Positions 43,747 through 52,665 of a DNA stretch of 64,000 bases are shown here, in pieces. The DNA comes from Candidatus Saccharimonadota bacterium. Lineage in GTDB: Bacteria; Patescibacteriota; Saccharimonadia; Saccharimonadales; Saccharimonadaceae. The notes under the pieces are model-generated. The model ran no database searches, was not told the DNA's origin, and saw nothing but the letters and a program-made list of their open reading frames with translations. The position numbers and the translations under genes are program-made. The stretch is taken from contig JAFWGN010000008.1 in NCBI GenBank assembly GCA_017515285.1, positions 62,001 through 126,000 of the forward strand, read 5' to 3'. Within the stretch, counting starts at the first letter, position 1, and each line of letters starts with the position of its first letter.

Positions 43747-45987
43747 TTATTCAGATCGTAAAGCCTCGACGGGGTCTTTTTTGCTGGCGCGGCGGGCGGG
43801 GACGGAGCCGGCGAAGACGGTCAAGAGGACGCTGATGGCGATGAGAATGAGAGCGTGGACGGGTGTGAACTGGACGGTGAGGCCGTCGGCGAGTTTGAAG
43901 ACGGAGATGATGGCGTTTGCGAGGAGGCAGAGAAGTTCGGCGAAGAGCATGCCGAGAATGCCGGCGACGAGGCCTTCGATGATGGTTTCGGCGCGGAAGA
44001 CACGGACAACGTCGCGTTTACTGGCGCCGATGGCGCGGAGGATGCCGATTTCTTTAGTGCGCTCGAGGACGGAGATGTAGGTGATGATGCCGATCATGAT
44101 GCTTGAGACGACGAGGGAGATGGCGACGAAGGCGATAAGGACGTAGCTTAGGATGTTGATGACGTTTTTGATGAGGTCGATGCTGAGCTGGGCGGAGTCG
44201 GTATATTTAATACTTGTGTTATGTTCTTTATTGTAGGCGTCGAGGAGGGCTGTGACCTTTTCTTTGTCGGCGTTGGTTTTGGCGTAGATGGCGATGGACT
44301 CGGGAGTGTCAAGGCTATACTTTCCAGCGGAGTTTTTGATTCCCTCTTCGATGAGAGCGTGAGTGTAGCCGAGGAATCCGCTGTCGTCGTTTTTGTCTTT
44401 GGCTTTGGCGACGCCAACGATGGAGAGGCTTTGGCTCGTACCGTCTAGGAAGTCGACTTCGTAGGACTTGCCGATGATGTCTTTAAGGTTTAGTTTTTCA
44501 TCTTTGAAGTTGACGGACTCGCCGGCGTTGAGCTTACTCAAGGTGTCGCTGAGTTTGTCGCGACTTACGAGGTCGAGTGTATAGAGGGTGCTTAGTGAGA
44601 TTTTTGAGTCTTTGTCAAGAACAAGGAGAAGGTCGCTAGAAGATTCGGGAAGTTTTCCCTCGAGAAGGTCGAAGGGGCGAGTGTTGATGATTTCTTTGAA
44701 GCTCGACTTTAAGATGTCGGATTCGGAAACGTCGGTCGTGGTGCGACTTGAGGAGGCGAAGAGAGCGGAGAGGCTGTCGAGTTCATTCTCTATCGGGTGG
44801 ACTTTGACTTTTTTGCCGGAGTTTGTAGTTGTGAATATATCGGGAACGTAGTTGTATTTGTAGCTGATGGTGTCGACGTAGCTAGAAGTGTCGGCAGAAT
44901 CGAGGTAGGCTTTTAGCGGCTTCATGTCGTAATAGCGGATGGTCTTTTGGCGAGTGATGAGAAAGTTTGTAGAAATGTCGTCTGTGCCGAGCAGGGTGCC
45001 GGATTTAACCTCGGTTTTGTCGTCAGTTGCGAGCGAGAAGGATGAAGCGGAATCGTCGGTGTAGGAGCGGTCGATAGTGATGGCGGAAGGAGTGGAGCCA
45101 CTCGACAGCATTTTGTCGGCGTAATTGTTGACGCCGTTTGCGAGGGCAAGAATGAGGGCGATGCCGATGATACCGATAGAGCCGGCAAGGGCGGTGAGGA
45201 AAGTGCGGCCGCGCTTCGTCATGAGGTTGTTTTTGGAGAGATTGAGGGCCGTGAGGAGGCTCAGCGAAGTGTATTTTTGGGCGTTTTCGGACTTGTTTTC
45301 GGACTTGCCGTCGAAAGGTTTGGTGTCGGAGACGATTTTGCCGTCTTTAACGTTGACGATGCGGGTCGAGTAAGCCTTGGCGAGGTCGGGGTTGTGCGTG
45401 ACCATGATGACGAGTTTGTCTTTCGCGACTTCTTTCAAGAGGTCCATGATTTGGACGCTAGTTTTGGAGTCGAGAGCGCCGGTCGGCTCGTCGGCGAGAA
45501 TGATGTCGGGATTGTTGACGAGGGCGCGGGCGATGGCGACGCGTTGCATTTGGCCACCGGAGAGTTGGGAAGGTCGCTTAGCAAGATGTTTTTCTAGGCC
45601 GACTTTTTTAAGGGCGTCAGTTGCGAGCTGTTTGCGCTTTGAAGCCGAGACGCCGGAAAGAGTGAGCGCCAGTTCGACGTTGCTCAAAATGGTTTGGTGG
45701 CCGATGAGGTTGTAGCTTTGGAAGACAAAGCCGATGCGGTGGTTTCTATACGCGTCCCAGTCGCGGTCTTCGTATTTTTTTGTTGAGATACCGTCGATGA
45801 CGATGTCGCCGTGGGTGTAGTGGTCGAGGCCGCCGATGATGTTGAGAAGCGTCGTTTTTCCCGAACCGGAGGGGCCGAGGATAGAGACGAATTCGCTTCT
45901 TCGGAAGTTTATCGAGACTCCGTCGAGGGCTTTGGTTTCGACTTCGTCGGTTTGGTAAACGCGAGAGATGTTTTTGAGCTGTAACAT
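43747..45987 (-). CDS. MacB-like ABC transporter, fused ATPase and FtsX-type permease
   Basis: This 746-residue protein fuses an ABC ATPase (about 1-225: [40 protein letters not shown]) to a MacB/FtsX permease with one membrane helix at about 265, a large extracytoplasmic domain and three C-terminal helices, ending [18 protein letters not shown]. Such proteins export peptides or lipoproteins or act on the cell wall by mechanotransmission. The N-terminal ATPase fusion is like MacB. No MacA-like partner is beside it. Confidence 0.92.
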   Translation of the reverse strand: MLQLKNISRVYQTDEVETKALDGVSINFRRSEFVSILGPSGSGKTTLLNIIGGLDHYTHGDIVIDGISTKKYEDRDWDAYRNHRIGFVFQSYNLIGHQTILSNVELALTLSGVSASKRKQLATDALKKVGLEKHLAKRPSQLSGGQMQRVAIARALVNNPDIILADEPTGALDSKTSVQIMDLLKEVAKDKLVIMVTHNPDLAKAYSTRIVNVKDGKIVSDTKPFDGKSENKSENAQKYTSLSLLTALNLSKNNLMTKRGRTFLTALAGSIGIIGIALILALANGVNNYADKMLSSGSTPSAITIDRSYTDDSASSFSLATDDKTEVKSGTLLGTDDISTNFLITRQKTIRYYDMKPLKAYLDSADTSSYVDTISYKYNYVPDIFTTTNSGKKVKVHPIENELDSLSALFASSSRTTTDVSESDILKSSFKEIINTRPFDLLEGKLPESSSDLLLVLDKDSKISLSTLYTLDLVSRDKLSDTLSKLNAGESVNFKDEKLNLKDIIGKSYEVDFLDGTSQSLSIVGVAKAKDKNDDSGFLGYTHALIEEGIKNSAGKYSLDTPESIAIYAKTNADKEKVTALLDAYNKEHNTSIKYTDSAQLSIDLIKNVINILSYVLIAFVAISLVVSSIMIGIITYISVLERTKEIGILRAIGASKRDVVRVFRAETIIEGLVAGILGMLFAELLCLLANAIISVFKLADGLTVQFTPVHALILIAISVLLTVFAGSVPARRASKKDPVEALRSE

Positions 45988-46028
45988 ATATTATACATAA
46001 TATAAGGTTTGAGCGGGATTGGCAAGTG

Positions 46029-46092
46029 GGCTTCCCTCGGCCCTAGGTCTCGCATAGAGGACTTGCATGGAGGCCTAGGGCGGAAGGAAGCC
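46029..46092. repeat. Structured intergenic element, family 2 copy 1
   Basis: CTTCCCTCGGCCCTAGGTCT (46031-46050) and the loop CATAGAGGACT (46053-46063) recur exactly at 58070-58089 and 58104-58114. In this copy the arms GGCTTCC and CCCTAGG pair with CCTAGGG and GGAAGCC to form an interrupted hairpin. It lies upstream of the ABC transporter and downstream of the FISUMP gene. Confidence 0.75.
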
Positions 46093-46106
46093 AGATTGTT
46101 TGCGGG

Positions 46107-46290
46107 GCGAGCTTCAGTTCTGTTTTTGTCCAGGTGCTCCGCGAACCCTATAATTTTGACACATATTCCGCTCAATCCTCGCAAATGCGCTTCGGGTAGC
46201 ACCGGCCATCGATTTGCTCGGATGAGGAAAATGTTGTCAAAATTATCGGGTCTTGTGCGCAATTGGACAAGAAACAGAACAGAAGTTCGC
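46107..46290. repeat. Long nested inverted repeat
   Basis: Outer arms 46107-46132 and 46264-46290 pair almost fully, as do inner arms 46146-46161 and 46235-46250 (CCC, TATAATTTTGACA-type sequence with its complement), with further CCTCGCAAAT pairing inside. The result is a roughly 180-nt extended hairpin. It accounts, with the family 2 element, for the 371-nt gap 45988-46358. No reading frame is supported. A TTCAAG/CTTGAA hairpin near 46328-46344 may terminate the FISUMP transcript. Confidence 0.7.
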
Positions 46291-46358
46291 CATCGAAATT
46301 ATCCTTATTGTCTCGAAAAGGCTTATTCAAGATTTTCTTGAAACGAATTGTTAAATTG

Positions 46359-48794
46359 CTAGTCGCGGGCAACGCAACGAACAGTAAACCCGCCCGTCTT
46401 ATTGTCGCCGTTCCGGGGGTAAAGAGTACCACTCCAGAACCTCAAGCTGCGGGTGGCGGTGACAGCATACGGAGTAGATGACCAGAAGCTGCCGTACGAA
46501 CCCCTATGGTTGAGGTTACCATAGGCCCAATCGTAGTTGCCGGAGCGAACTAGGGAGAGGGGGAACTTTTTGATGTTAACTTCGGAGTCGGAAATAGTTA
46601 CAGAACCGCTAGAGCCGTCGCCATTATTGGTGTTTTGTTTATAGGCGCCGACAATAAGTCCGTACCAAGACTTACTGCCACTAGCATCGCCGTCATTTTG
46701 GGGTAATTGCCAACCTTTAGGACAAATGGAATCTTCGGCGTCGCCACTAGATTGGGCAAAGGTTCCGGATTCCGCCGTGGCGGCATACCAGTTATAATAG
46801 TCGCCGACGTATTGGTTGGCGTAGGCACTAACCCAACCGGAGGTTTTGTAATTATTCAGACCATCGGAATCGGAACGTGCGGTCAGGTTTCCGATAGTAT
46901 TGGTTTGGGAGCCGTCGGTTTGGTTGGTTGGGACGTAGCCATAAGTAACGTTATCGTAGCTTCGGGCGTAGGCAGCATCGGCGGAGTTATAGACGGTGGT
47001 GCCGAGAGTAGTAGTGGCACTGTTTCCGCTGCCGGTGTTGCTGGTCGAGCTCCAAGAATATTGTGGCTCGACATCAGTATTTCTTTGGTCGCCGGATTGG
47101 AATTGGACGGTTTGAGCAAAGCCATATTTCTCTAGGAGGGCTTCGGCGACCGTAGCTTTTCCAGAATCGGCAAGAAGCTTTTCTTGCGGGTCATAGTAAC
47201 CGCGGGAAAGGGCAGTGGAGGAGTTAAGGTCGGTGTTCCCGACAGTGAGATTCTTTGTTCCGGCGAAATCGGCAAGGTTAAGGTCAAGGTTCTGGACCAT
47301 CCAACAGTTTCCGTCGGCAAGGCGGCGGACGAGGTAGAGTTTATTGTCACGGTTATCGGTTAGAGCGAAGGAACCGAGACCAAGGTCACCACCGGTGGTT
47401 TGGTTGACGGTTGCGGAGTAGGTTGGGACACCGGAGAAAAGGGTCGTACCGGAGCCAGTGTAATTGTAAAGCCTAGCATTAGTGCCAAGACCTGTTCCCC
47501 ATTTATTGGTATTCTTGCAGACACTCGGTGTCATCTCCTGTATCTCGGTAATAACTGGGTCGGTACCATTACGCTTCTTGGTTTGGAGGCCGGCGTAGGT
47601 GATGGCTCCGACTTCAACATTATTATCGTCAACATAACGACTGACGTAATTGTAGTTATAAGTTGGAAGGTTAATCCAGAAGTCCCATTCGCCGGCTCTT
47701 GTTGCTCCACCTTCAGTAGCACCGGTTGGGTTAGTGGGGATAGTGCAATCGAGTTTAGCTTGACCATTACTTATAGAAAAGTTGGTAATGCTGCTACACT
47801 GATACGTCGTGGTGAGTCCACTGGTCGTATAGCCGTTAGCGTTAGTGGTGGCGTGCGGAACGAGATAAACTTTGACATCACTAGCGGTGAGGCTGGGAAT
47901 ACTCATAGCAAGGTCGAAGGTAAGGGTTTCTATATCGCCGCCGGTAACATAGGCCTTGTTTCTGCCAATGTTGTTAGAAACGTTGTCTAGATTTCCGCTT
48001 GAAGCGATGGCAGTATAGACGATAGTATTCTTATACTCTCCAGCAATAAGGTCATTGTCGGCCATGGCGGCGTAGTAGATGTCAAATTTATTGTTCGCCG
48101 TATCACCAGTAATTGTGTCTCCGCCCGATTCGTATTCGCCGAAGCCGAGAGGGTTTGTCGTGGTGGCTTTCCAGATTTGTTGAGCGACAGTAGTGTTTGT
48201 GGGGACGGCTGCCCATTTGCCGGTATTGTAATGAGAATCGGAGGCGTAAGTCATGTCCGTGTCGAGTGGCAGACCTGTGTAGGTTGCAAGGGTCGTACCG
48301 TCAGAAGTAAAGCCATTTGTGATGGGAGAACCGGGAACGGCATAGCCCCAACCTCTACCCGTAAAGGCGACAGGATTTGTCCAGGTGCCACTAACGGAGT
48401 TGATGGCAAGAGTGGTTGAAGCGCTAGAATGAGAGAGTTGATTGTTAGAGGAGCCAGTTTGGAGATAGACGGCGTAGTATTGCCCTGATGTAGAAACGGC
48501 AATAGTCTTCTTAGTGACACGCATGGTACCTTTATTGTTTCCCGTAACGGAAGTTGGGGCGACGAAGTTAAGGTTAATGTCACCATGACCGGCGCTTCCG
48601 GGTGTACCGTTGCCGTAGTCCGGGTCGAGAGTGAGGGAGACGGGAGACCAGTTGATGGAAGTGCGGGCGTTAGTGGCAGAGGCCTCGGAGATTAAAGTTG
48701 GAGCGAATATGAACCCTAAAACTAGAACCGCAAGTCCGGTAAGAGAAATCCCGAGACAGCGGTTGATTGCGTTAATTTGTTTGATGGGTTGCAT
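46359..48794 (-). CDS. Large exported FISUMP-domain surface protein
   Basis: This 811-residue protein has a signal or anchor helix (about 13-35), a long Thr/Ser/Asn/Gly-rich extracellular region and a C-terminal FISUMP (C-type-lectin-like) domain of about 260 residues: LADGNCWMVQNLDL, CPKGWQLPQ, GSFWSSTPY and GGFTVRCVA. The fold is used for ligand binding and is a common target of diversity-generating retroelements. An upstream ATG at 48941 was rejected: AAAGGAGG precedes the ATG at 48794. Probably a surface adhesin for host contact. Confidence 0.85.
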   Translation of the reverse strand: MQPIKQINAINRCLGISLTGLAVLVLGFIFAPTLISEASATNARTSINWSPVSLTLDPDYGNGTPGSAGHGDINLNFVAPTSVTGNNKGTMRVTKKTIAVSTSGQYYAVYLQTGSSNNQLSHSSASTTLAINSVSGTWTNPVAFTGRGWGYAVPGSPITNGFTSDGTTLATYTGLPLDTDMTYASDSHYNTGKWAAVPTNTTVAQQIWKATTTNPLGFGEYESGGDTITGDTANNKFDIYYAAMADNDLIAGEYKNTIVYTAIASSGNLDNVSNNIGRNKAYVTGGDIETLTFDLAMSIPSLTASDVKVYLVPHATTNANGYTTSGLTTTYQCSSITNFSISNGQAKLDCTIPTNPTGATEGGATRAGEWDFWINLPTYNYNYVSRYVDDNNVEVGAITYAGLQTKKRNGTDPVITEIQEMTPSVCKNTNKWGTGLGTNARLYNYTGSGTTLFSGVPTYSATVNQTTGGDLGLGSFALTDNRDNKLYLVRRLADGNCWMVQNLDLNLADFAGTKNLTVGNTDLNSSTALSRGYYDPQEKLLADSGKATVAEALLEKYGFAQTVQFQSGDQRNTDVEPQYSWSSTSNTGSGNSATTTLGTTVYNSADAAYARSYDNVTYGYVPTNQTDGSQTNTIGNLTARSDSDGLNNYKTSGWVSAYANQYVGDYYNWYAATAESGTFAQSSGDAEDSICPKGWQLPQNDGDASGSKSWYGLIVGAYKQNTNNGDGSSGSVTISDSEVNIKKFPLSLVRSGNYDWAYGNLNHRGSYGSFWSSTPYAVTATRSLRFWSGTLYPRNGDNKTGGFTVRCVARD

Positions 48795-48828
48795 AGTCCT
48801 CCTTTGGGTTATGTTGTTTGCGGCTTTA

Positions 48829-48852
48829 GGCTCGCTTGTAGGCTCGCTTGTA
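48829..48852. repeat. Tandem 12-bp direct repeat next to family 1 copy B
   Basis: GGCTCGCTTGTA occurs twice in tandem (48829-48840, 48841-48852), directly before the family 1 copy B arm. Copy A is preceded by a single related GGCTCGCTTGCGG. Confidence 0.8.
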
Positions 48853-48991
48853 GGCAATAGCCCGTTTACCGACACGGGTCGCGCCCGCCCGCCGTCGCGG
48901 GGGTCGCGCCCTAATACGTCGCTTCGCTCGCCGCGTCCCAAGGGGCGGAAGCGGTCGTAACCTCCGTGTTGTCGGCAAACGGGCTATTGCC
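48853..48991. repeat. Structured intergenic element, family 1 copy B
   Basis: Arms 48853-48874 and 48970-48991 pair over 22 positions with one non-Watson-Crick pair. Inside are a GC-rich part, CTAATAC (48911-48917), an extra hairpin not in copy A (about 48918-48952) and GGTCGTAACCTCCGTGTTG (48953-48971). It lies 60 nt upstream of the FISUMP start codon, within the likely 5' region of that gene. Confidence 0.78.
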
Positions 48992-49036
48992 TCGCTCGCC
49001 CCCCATGCCCCCATACCACTCTTCGCTATACAAAAA

Positions 49037-49197
49037 TGGCACCACGAGGTGCAATTACCAGCATAAGTGTCAACCGCTTGCGCAATCGAACGCTTTTCTG
49101 GAACCTCACGGTGCCAATTCCATGTTCGATGACGCACTGGATTGTTGTGTTAACAATAACGGTTTTATTAAAATAACACTTATACTAGTAATTGCAC
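49037..49197. repeat. Interleaved inverted repeats (pseudoknot-like)
   Basis: Arms 49037-49050 and 49103-49116 pair (12 of 14), and arms 49049-49071 pair with 49175-49197 (about 20 of 23). The two pairings are interleaved, which gives pseudoknot topology. Together with family 1 copy B this explains most of the 504-nt gap 48795-49298. No reading frame is supported. Confidence 0.65.
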
Positions 49198-49298
49198 TTA
49201 TTATTTTAGCGCAAAAGGAATGCTTATGCAAGCGCTTTTGGGCGAAAATTGTGTTGCCAAGGTTTTAGGTGACTAGGGTTCTAAAGTTTGAGTTTTTT

Positions 49299-50372
49299 CT
49301 ATTTGTTCTCGATAGCTTCGAGGCCGGGGAGGTTATTTCCAGAGAGGAATTCGAGTGCGGCGCCGCCGCCGGTGGAGAGGAGGCTAAAATGGAGCGCGTC
49401 GTCTTCTCTCATGAGCTCTTCGGCGAAGGCGGTGGTGTCGCCGCCGAGAATGATGGAGTTGATATTTGGGTTTTCGCCGAGGGTTTTGAGGAAGATGGTT
49501 GAGGCGGTCGCGAAGGCGACGTCTTCGGCCTTGCCTAGCAATCCGTTCCAGATGACGGTTTTGCTGTTTTTGGCGGTTTCGACAAATTTGGCGGTTGAGA
49601 GCGGGCCGCAATCGAGTTTATTTCCCTCTCCGTCTTCGTCGAAATCTTCGGCGATGTAGATGTTGTCGGCAGGTTTTACGGCGCCGTCGGCGGCAATTTT
49701 ACCACCGACGCAGATTTTGTCGGCCTTGTTCTTGAACGCTTCGATTAAGGGAGCCTTGTCGTCAACTTTGGCGCCGCCGAGCATGAGCATGAGCGGATGT
49801 TTCGGGCTTTTTAGGACTTTTTCGAGGCTTTCGATTTCTTTTTTGAGGAGAAGACCGGCGTAAACGGGAAGGTTTTTGACAACGGCGGAAGTGGAGGCGT
49901 GGGCGCGGTGGATGACGGCGAAACCGTCTTGGACGAAGACGTTAGCACCGGTGGTATCTATGACTTCGTTGATGAAACATTCGTCGTTCTTTTCTTCGCC
50001 GGGGTAGAAACGGAGGTTTTCGAGAAGAAGGACGCCGCCTTTTTTGAGATGTTTGACGGCGTCTTCGACGTCGGGGCCGGAGACGTCGTCAACGAAATCG
50101 ACTTGGACGCCCGGGAGAAGTTCGGCGAGTCTTTCAGCGACGGGTTTTAGACTGAGTTCTTTAACCTTTTTCCCTTCGGGGCGGCCGAGGTGGGAGATGA
50201 GAATGATTTTTTTGGCGCCATGTTCGCGGAGGTAGTTGATAGTCGGGAGCGAAGCGCGGATGCGGAAGTCGGACTCGATGACGCCGTCTTTTAGGGGGAC
50301 GTTATAATCGGTGCGGACGAGGACGATTTGGTCGCGGATTTTGGCATTTTCCACGGTCAATTTATTTTCCAT
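49299..50372 (-). CDS. pgk: Phosphoglycerate kinase
   Basis: This 357-residue glycolytic enzyme transfers phosphate from 1,3-bisphosphoglycerate to ADP. N-terminal RTDYNVPL and SHLGRP, the hinge GGAKVDDK and the C-terminal nucleotide site STGGGAALEFLSG are present. It is about 35 residues shorter than usual. It is followed upstream on the same strand by pyk, so the two ATP-forming steps of lower glycolysis are adjacent. Confidence 0.95.
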   Translation of the reverse strand: MENKLTVENAKIRDQIVLVRTDYNVPLKDGVIESDFRIRASLPTINYLREHGAKKIILISHLGRPEGKKVKELSLKPVAERLAELLPGVQVDFVDDVSGPDVEDAVKHLKKGGVLLLENLRFYPGEEKNDECFINEVIDTTGANVFVQDGFAVIHRAHASTSAVVKNLPVYAGLLLKKEIESLEKVLKSPKHPLMLMLGGAKVDDKAPLIEAFKNKADKICVGGKIAADGAVKPADNIYIAEDFDEDGEGNKLDCGPLSTAKFVETAKNSKTVIWNGLLGKAEDVAFATASTIFLKTLGENPNINSIILGGDTTAFAEELMREDDALHFSLLSTGGGAALEFLSGNNLPGLEAIENK

Positions 50373-50418
50373 AAGAATTTAAACCTTTCTAAAATGTATT
50401 TTGATAAGTTTGGCACGC

Positions 50419-51852
50419 TCAAATGTAGCGGATTTTTATTGTGTCGGTGCCATGACTGACGCCGTGCGCGCCGGAGATAATGACGGCGAGAAGTTCGGTC
50501 TTTCCCTCTTCGGGCTTGAGGTAGCCGGAGTTTTTGAGTTCGCGGGCGAGGTCAATACCGTAATCGTCGGAGTAGGGGCGGACGAAGGAGGCGTTGGCGT
50601 AGGTTAGGGCGAGTTGGGAGGCGACGCGGGAGTTGCTCGTCACGGAGACGATGGGGACGTTCGGACGCTCAGCGGCGAGAGATTCGGCGGTGGCGCCGGA
50701 CGCGGTTTGGCAAATAATGACGTCGGCTTCGATTTTTTCGGCGAGGCGGGCGACGGCGCTGGAGATGGCGTCGTATATCTTGAGGTCGGTCCGCGTTTCT
50801 TCGGCGGCGGGGACGATTTTTGTGTGATTTTGGGTGTAGAGGATGACTTTTTTCATGGCCTTGACGGCTTCGAGCGGGTATTTTCCGTTGGCGGTTTCGT
50901 CGGAGAGCATGACGGCGTCGGCGCCTTGGATGACGGCGTTCGCGACGTCGGAGACTTCGGCGCGGGTTGGTTCGGGGTTGTCAACCATGCTGCCCATCAT
51001 TTGAGTCGCGACGATGCAAAGCTTGCTGTGTTTGCGGCAGAGGGCGATGAGCTTTCTTTGGACGATAGGGACGACTTCGGCGCCGGCTTCGACGGCCATG
51101 TCGCCGCGGGCGACCATGATGCCGTCAGAGGCCTCAACAATAGCTTCGAGACCTTCGTCGGTTTCTATGGCCTTTTTGGTTTCGATTTTAGCGATGATTT
51201 GGGCGGAGGAACCGTGGCTTAATAGAATCTGGCGGAGCTTTTCGATGTCTTCGGCTTTTTGAACGAAGGAGAGAGCGACGTAGTCAAAATCACGGCTGGC
51301 GCCAAATTCGATGTCGGCCATGTCCTTTTCGGTGATGATGTCGCCGCCAAAATCCGTGTCGGGGAGATTTAAGCCCTTTTTGCTCATGATATAGCCGTCG
51401 TTTAGGACGCGGACTTTGATTGCGGTTGGGCTAACGATTTCGGTAATTTCGGTTTTGATTTTGCCGTCGAAGATAAAGAGGGGCTCGCCGGGGTTAACTT
51501 TTTCGGCGAGGTTGTATTGGACGGGGATGGTTTTGCCGCCGTCGTGGACTTTCAAAGCGTAGTCGAGAATGAGCTCGTCGCCGGATTTAACGTCGAGATG
51601 GTTGTTTTTCAGTTCGCCGAGACGGATTTTGGGACCTTGGAGGTCTTGGACGATGGAGACAGAGCGACCCTTTTTGGCGGAGGCGTTGCGAATCCAGGCG
51701 ATTTGCTCGTCGCGCTCGAGGTAGTTGCCATGGGAGAAGTTGAGGCGGCAACCGTTGACGCCGGCCATGATGAGTTCGGTAACGGCTTCTTCGGACATCA
51801 CGGCGGGTCCGATAGTAGCCAGGATTTTGGTACGTTTGAAAAGTTTGCTCAT
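50419..51852 (-). CDS. pyk: Pyruvate kinase
   Basis: This 477-residue enzyme makes pyruvate and ATP from phosphoenolpyruvate. ILATIGPA, CRLNFSHG, the substrate/metal region MVARGDMAVEAG, IVATQMMGSM and the C-terminal allosteric domain are all visible. A TACACT box ends 6 nt before the ATG, consistent with a leaderless start. Confidence 0.95.
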   Translation of the reverse strand: MSKLFKRTKILATIGPAVMSEEAVTELIMAGVNGCRLNFSHGNYLERDEQIAWIRNASAKKGRSVSIVQDLQGPKIRLGELKNNHLDVKSGDELILDYALKVHDGGKTIPVQYNLAEKVNPGEPLFIFDGKIKTEITEIVSPTAIKVRVLNDGYIMSKKGLNLPDTDFGGDIITEKDMADIEFGASRDFDYVALSFVQKAEDIEKLRQILLSHGSSAQIIAKIETKKAIETDEGLEAIVEASDGIMVARGDMAVEAGAEVVPIVQRKLIALCRKHSKLCIVATQMMGSMVDNPEPTRAEVSDVANAVIQGADAVMLSDETANGKYPLEAVKAMKKVILYTQNHTKIVPAAEETRTDLKIYDAISSAVARLAEKIEADVIICQTASGATAESLAAERPNVPIVSVTSNSRVASQLALTYANASFVRPYSDDYGIDLARELKNSGYLKPEEGKTELLAVIISGAHGVSHGTDTIKIRYI

Positions 51853-51909
51853 GACTCTAGTGTATCATAAAAGTTTGTGTTTTTATAGCGCTTGTGTTAA
51901 AATTACACT

Positions 51910-52440
51910 ATGAAAACCGCTCAAAAACGTCGCAATTTTCATACGCGCTCCAATAAGGCCTCTAACAGGGGTCGCTCGTCGGAAATTACGACAAAAATGA
52001 ATGTAAAGATTAAGCGGAGAAATGACCCGGCCGTCGCGAGAAGATTTATTGCGATTTCTGTGATAGCGTCGAGCATTTTGGTTGCGGTGGCGATTTTTGT
52101 GGCGATTTATTTTGACGCAAATAAGGTCGCGCAGAGGAAACTTGAGGAACTTGCGACGACGTATTATGAGGATTATTATTACGAAAAACTGATGAGTGAG
52201 ATTGCTCCGGAGCTAAAAGAGGAGAGGCTTCAACTTTACGCGCAGACGGGGCTGCAACCGGTGTTACTTCGGCAACTACTTTTATACCAAAACGGGAAGT
52301 TTTCTTCCTATAAAAAGTATTTTGAGAAGGACGGGTTTTCTTGCGATAAGAACAAGACGAGCGTGAAGTTTTACCCCTATGCGCCGTATGGGGTGAAAGA
52401 TTATATGGTAAAATACGAACTCTCTTGCAGTTCTGAATAA
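51910..52440 (+). CDS. Single-pass membrane protein of unknown function
   Basis: This 176-residue protein has a very basic N-terminal 40 residues, one membrane helix (about 48-70) and an extracytoplasmic domain with two Cys that may form a disulfide (CDKNKTSVKF ... LSCSSE). No family is recognised. It is leaderless, with TAAAAT (51898-51903) ending 6 nt before the ATG, and is followed directly by two tRNA-Glu genes. Confidence 0.7.
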   Translation: MKTAQKRRNFHTRSNKASNRGRSSEITTKMNVKIKRRNDPAVARRFIAISVIASSILVAVAIFVAIYFDANKVAQRKLEELATTYYEDYYYEKLMSEIAPELKEERLQLYAQTGLQPVLLRQLLLYQNGKFSSYKKYFEKDGFSCDKNKTSVKFYPYAPYGVKDYMVKYELSCSSE

Positions 52441-52453
52441 AATTTGGTATAAT
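52425..52453 (+). promoter_or_regulatory. Promoter of the tRNA-Glu pair
   Basis: TTGCAG (52425-52430) and TATAAT (52448-52453) are 17 nt apart; the -35 box lies inside the end of the preceding gene. Transcription should begin about 3-4 nt before the first tRNA. Confidence 0.82.
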
Positions 52454-52462
52454 GTAGTAGTT

Positions 52463-52537
52463 GGTCTCGTAGTATAACGGTTAGTACAACGGGTTTTCAT
52501 CCCGTCAATAGGAGTTCGACTCTCCTCGAGATCACCA
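52463..52537 (+). tRNA. tRNA-Glu (UUC), CCA encoded
   Basis: Acceptor GGTCTCG pairs with CGAGATC, the anticodon stem ACGGG/CCCGT holds loop TTTTCAT with anticodon TTC, and the T arm has AGTTCGACT. Discriminator A and CCA are encoded in the DNA. Confidence 0.95.
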
Positions 52538-52548
52538 CGAACGACCAC

Positions 52549-52625
52549 GGTTCCGTCGTCTAGTGGTCTAGGACGTCTGGTTCTCATCCAGAAAATCGCG
52601 GGTTCGACTCCCGCCGGAATCACCA
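52549..52625 (+). tRNA. tRNA-Glu (CUC), CCA encoded
   Basis: Acceptor GGTTCCG pairs with CGGAATC, the anticodon stem TCTGG/CCAGA holds loop TTCTCAT with anticodon CTC, and the T arm has GGTTCGACT. CCA is encoded. A short CCC-GAGA-GGG hairpin with a T-run at about 52638-52658 may end the transcript. Both glutamate codons thus have dedicated tRNAs here, one gene away from gltX. Confidence 0.94.
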
Positions 52626-52665
52626 GTCAAGTTGCCTTTGCCCGAGAGGGTGTTTTTTGTGCGTT

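Noticed and set aside
48795-48941. N-terminal extension of the FISUMP protein from an ATG at 48941
   Set aside because: It would translate through the structured element, whereas AAAGGAGG and a normal signal-type N-terminus mark 48794.
43628-48991. Integron attC sites as explanation for family 1 elements
   Set aside because: The GTTRRRY/RYYYAAC core sites are not present at the arm ends and no integrase is in the window.
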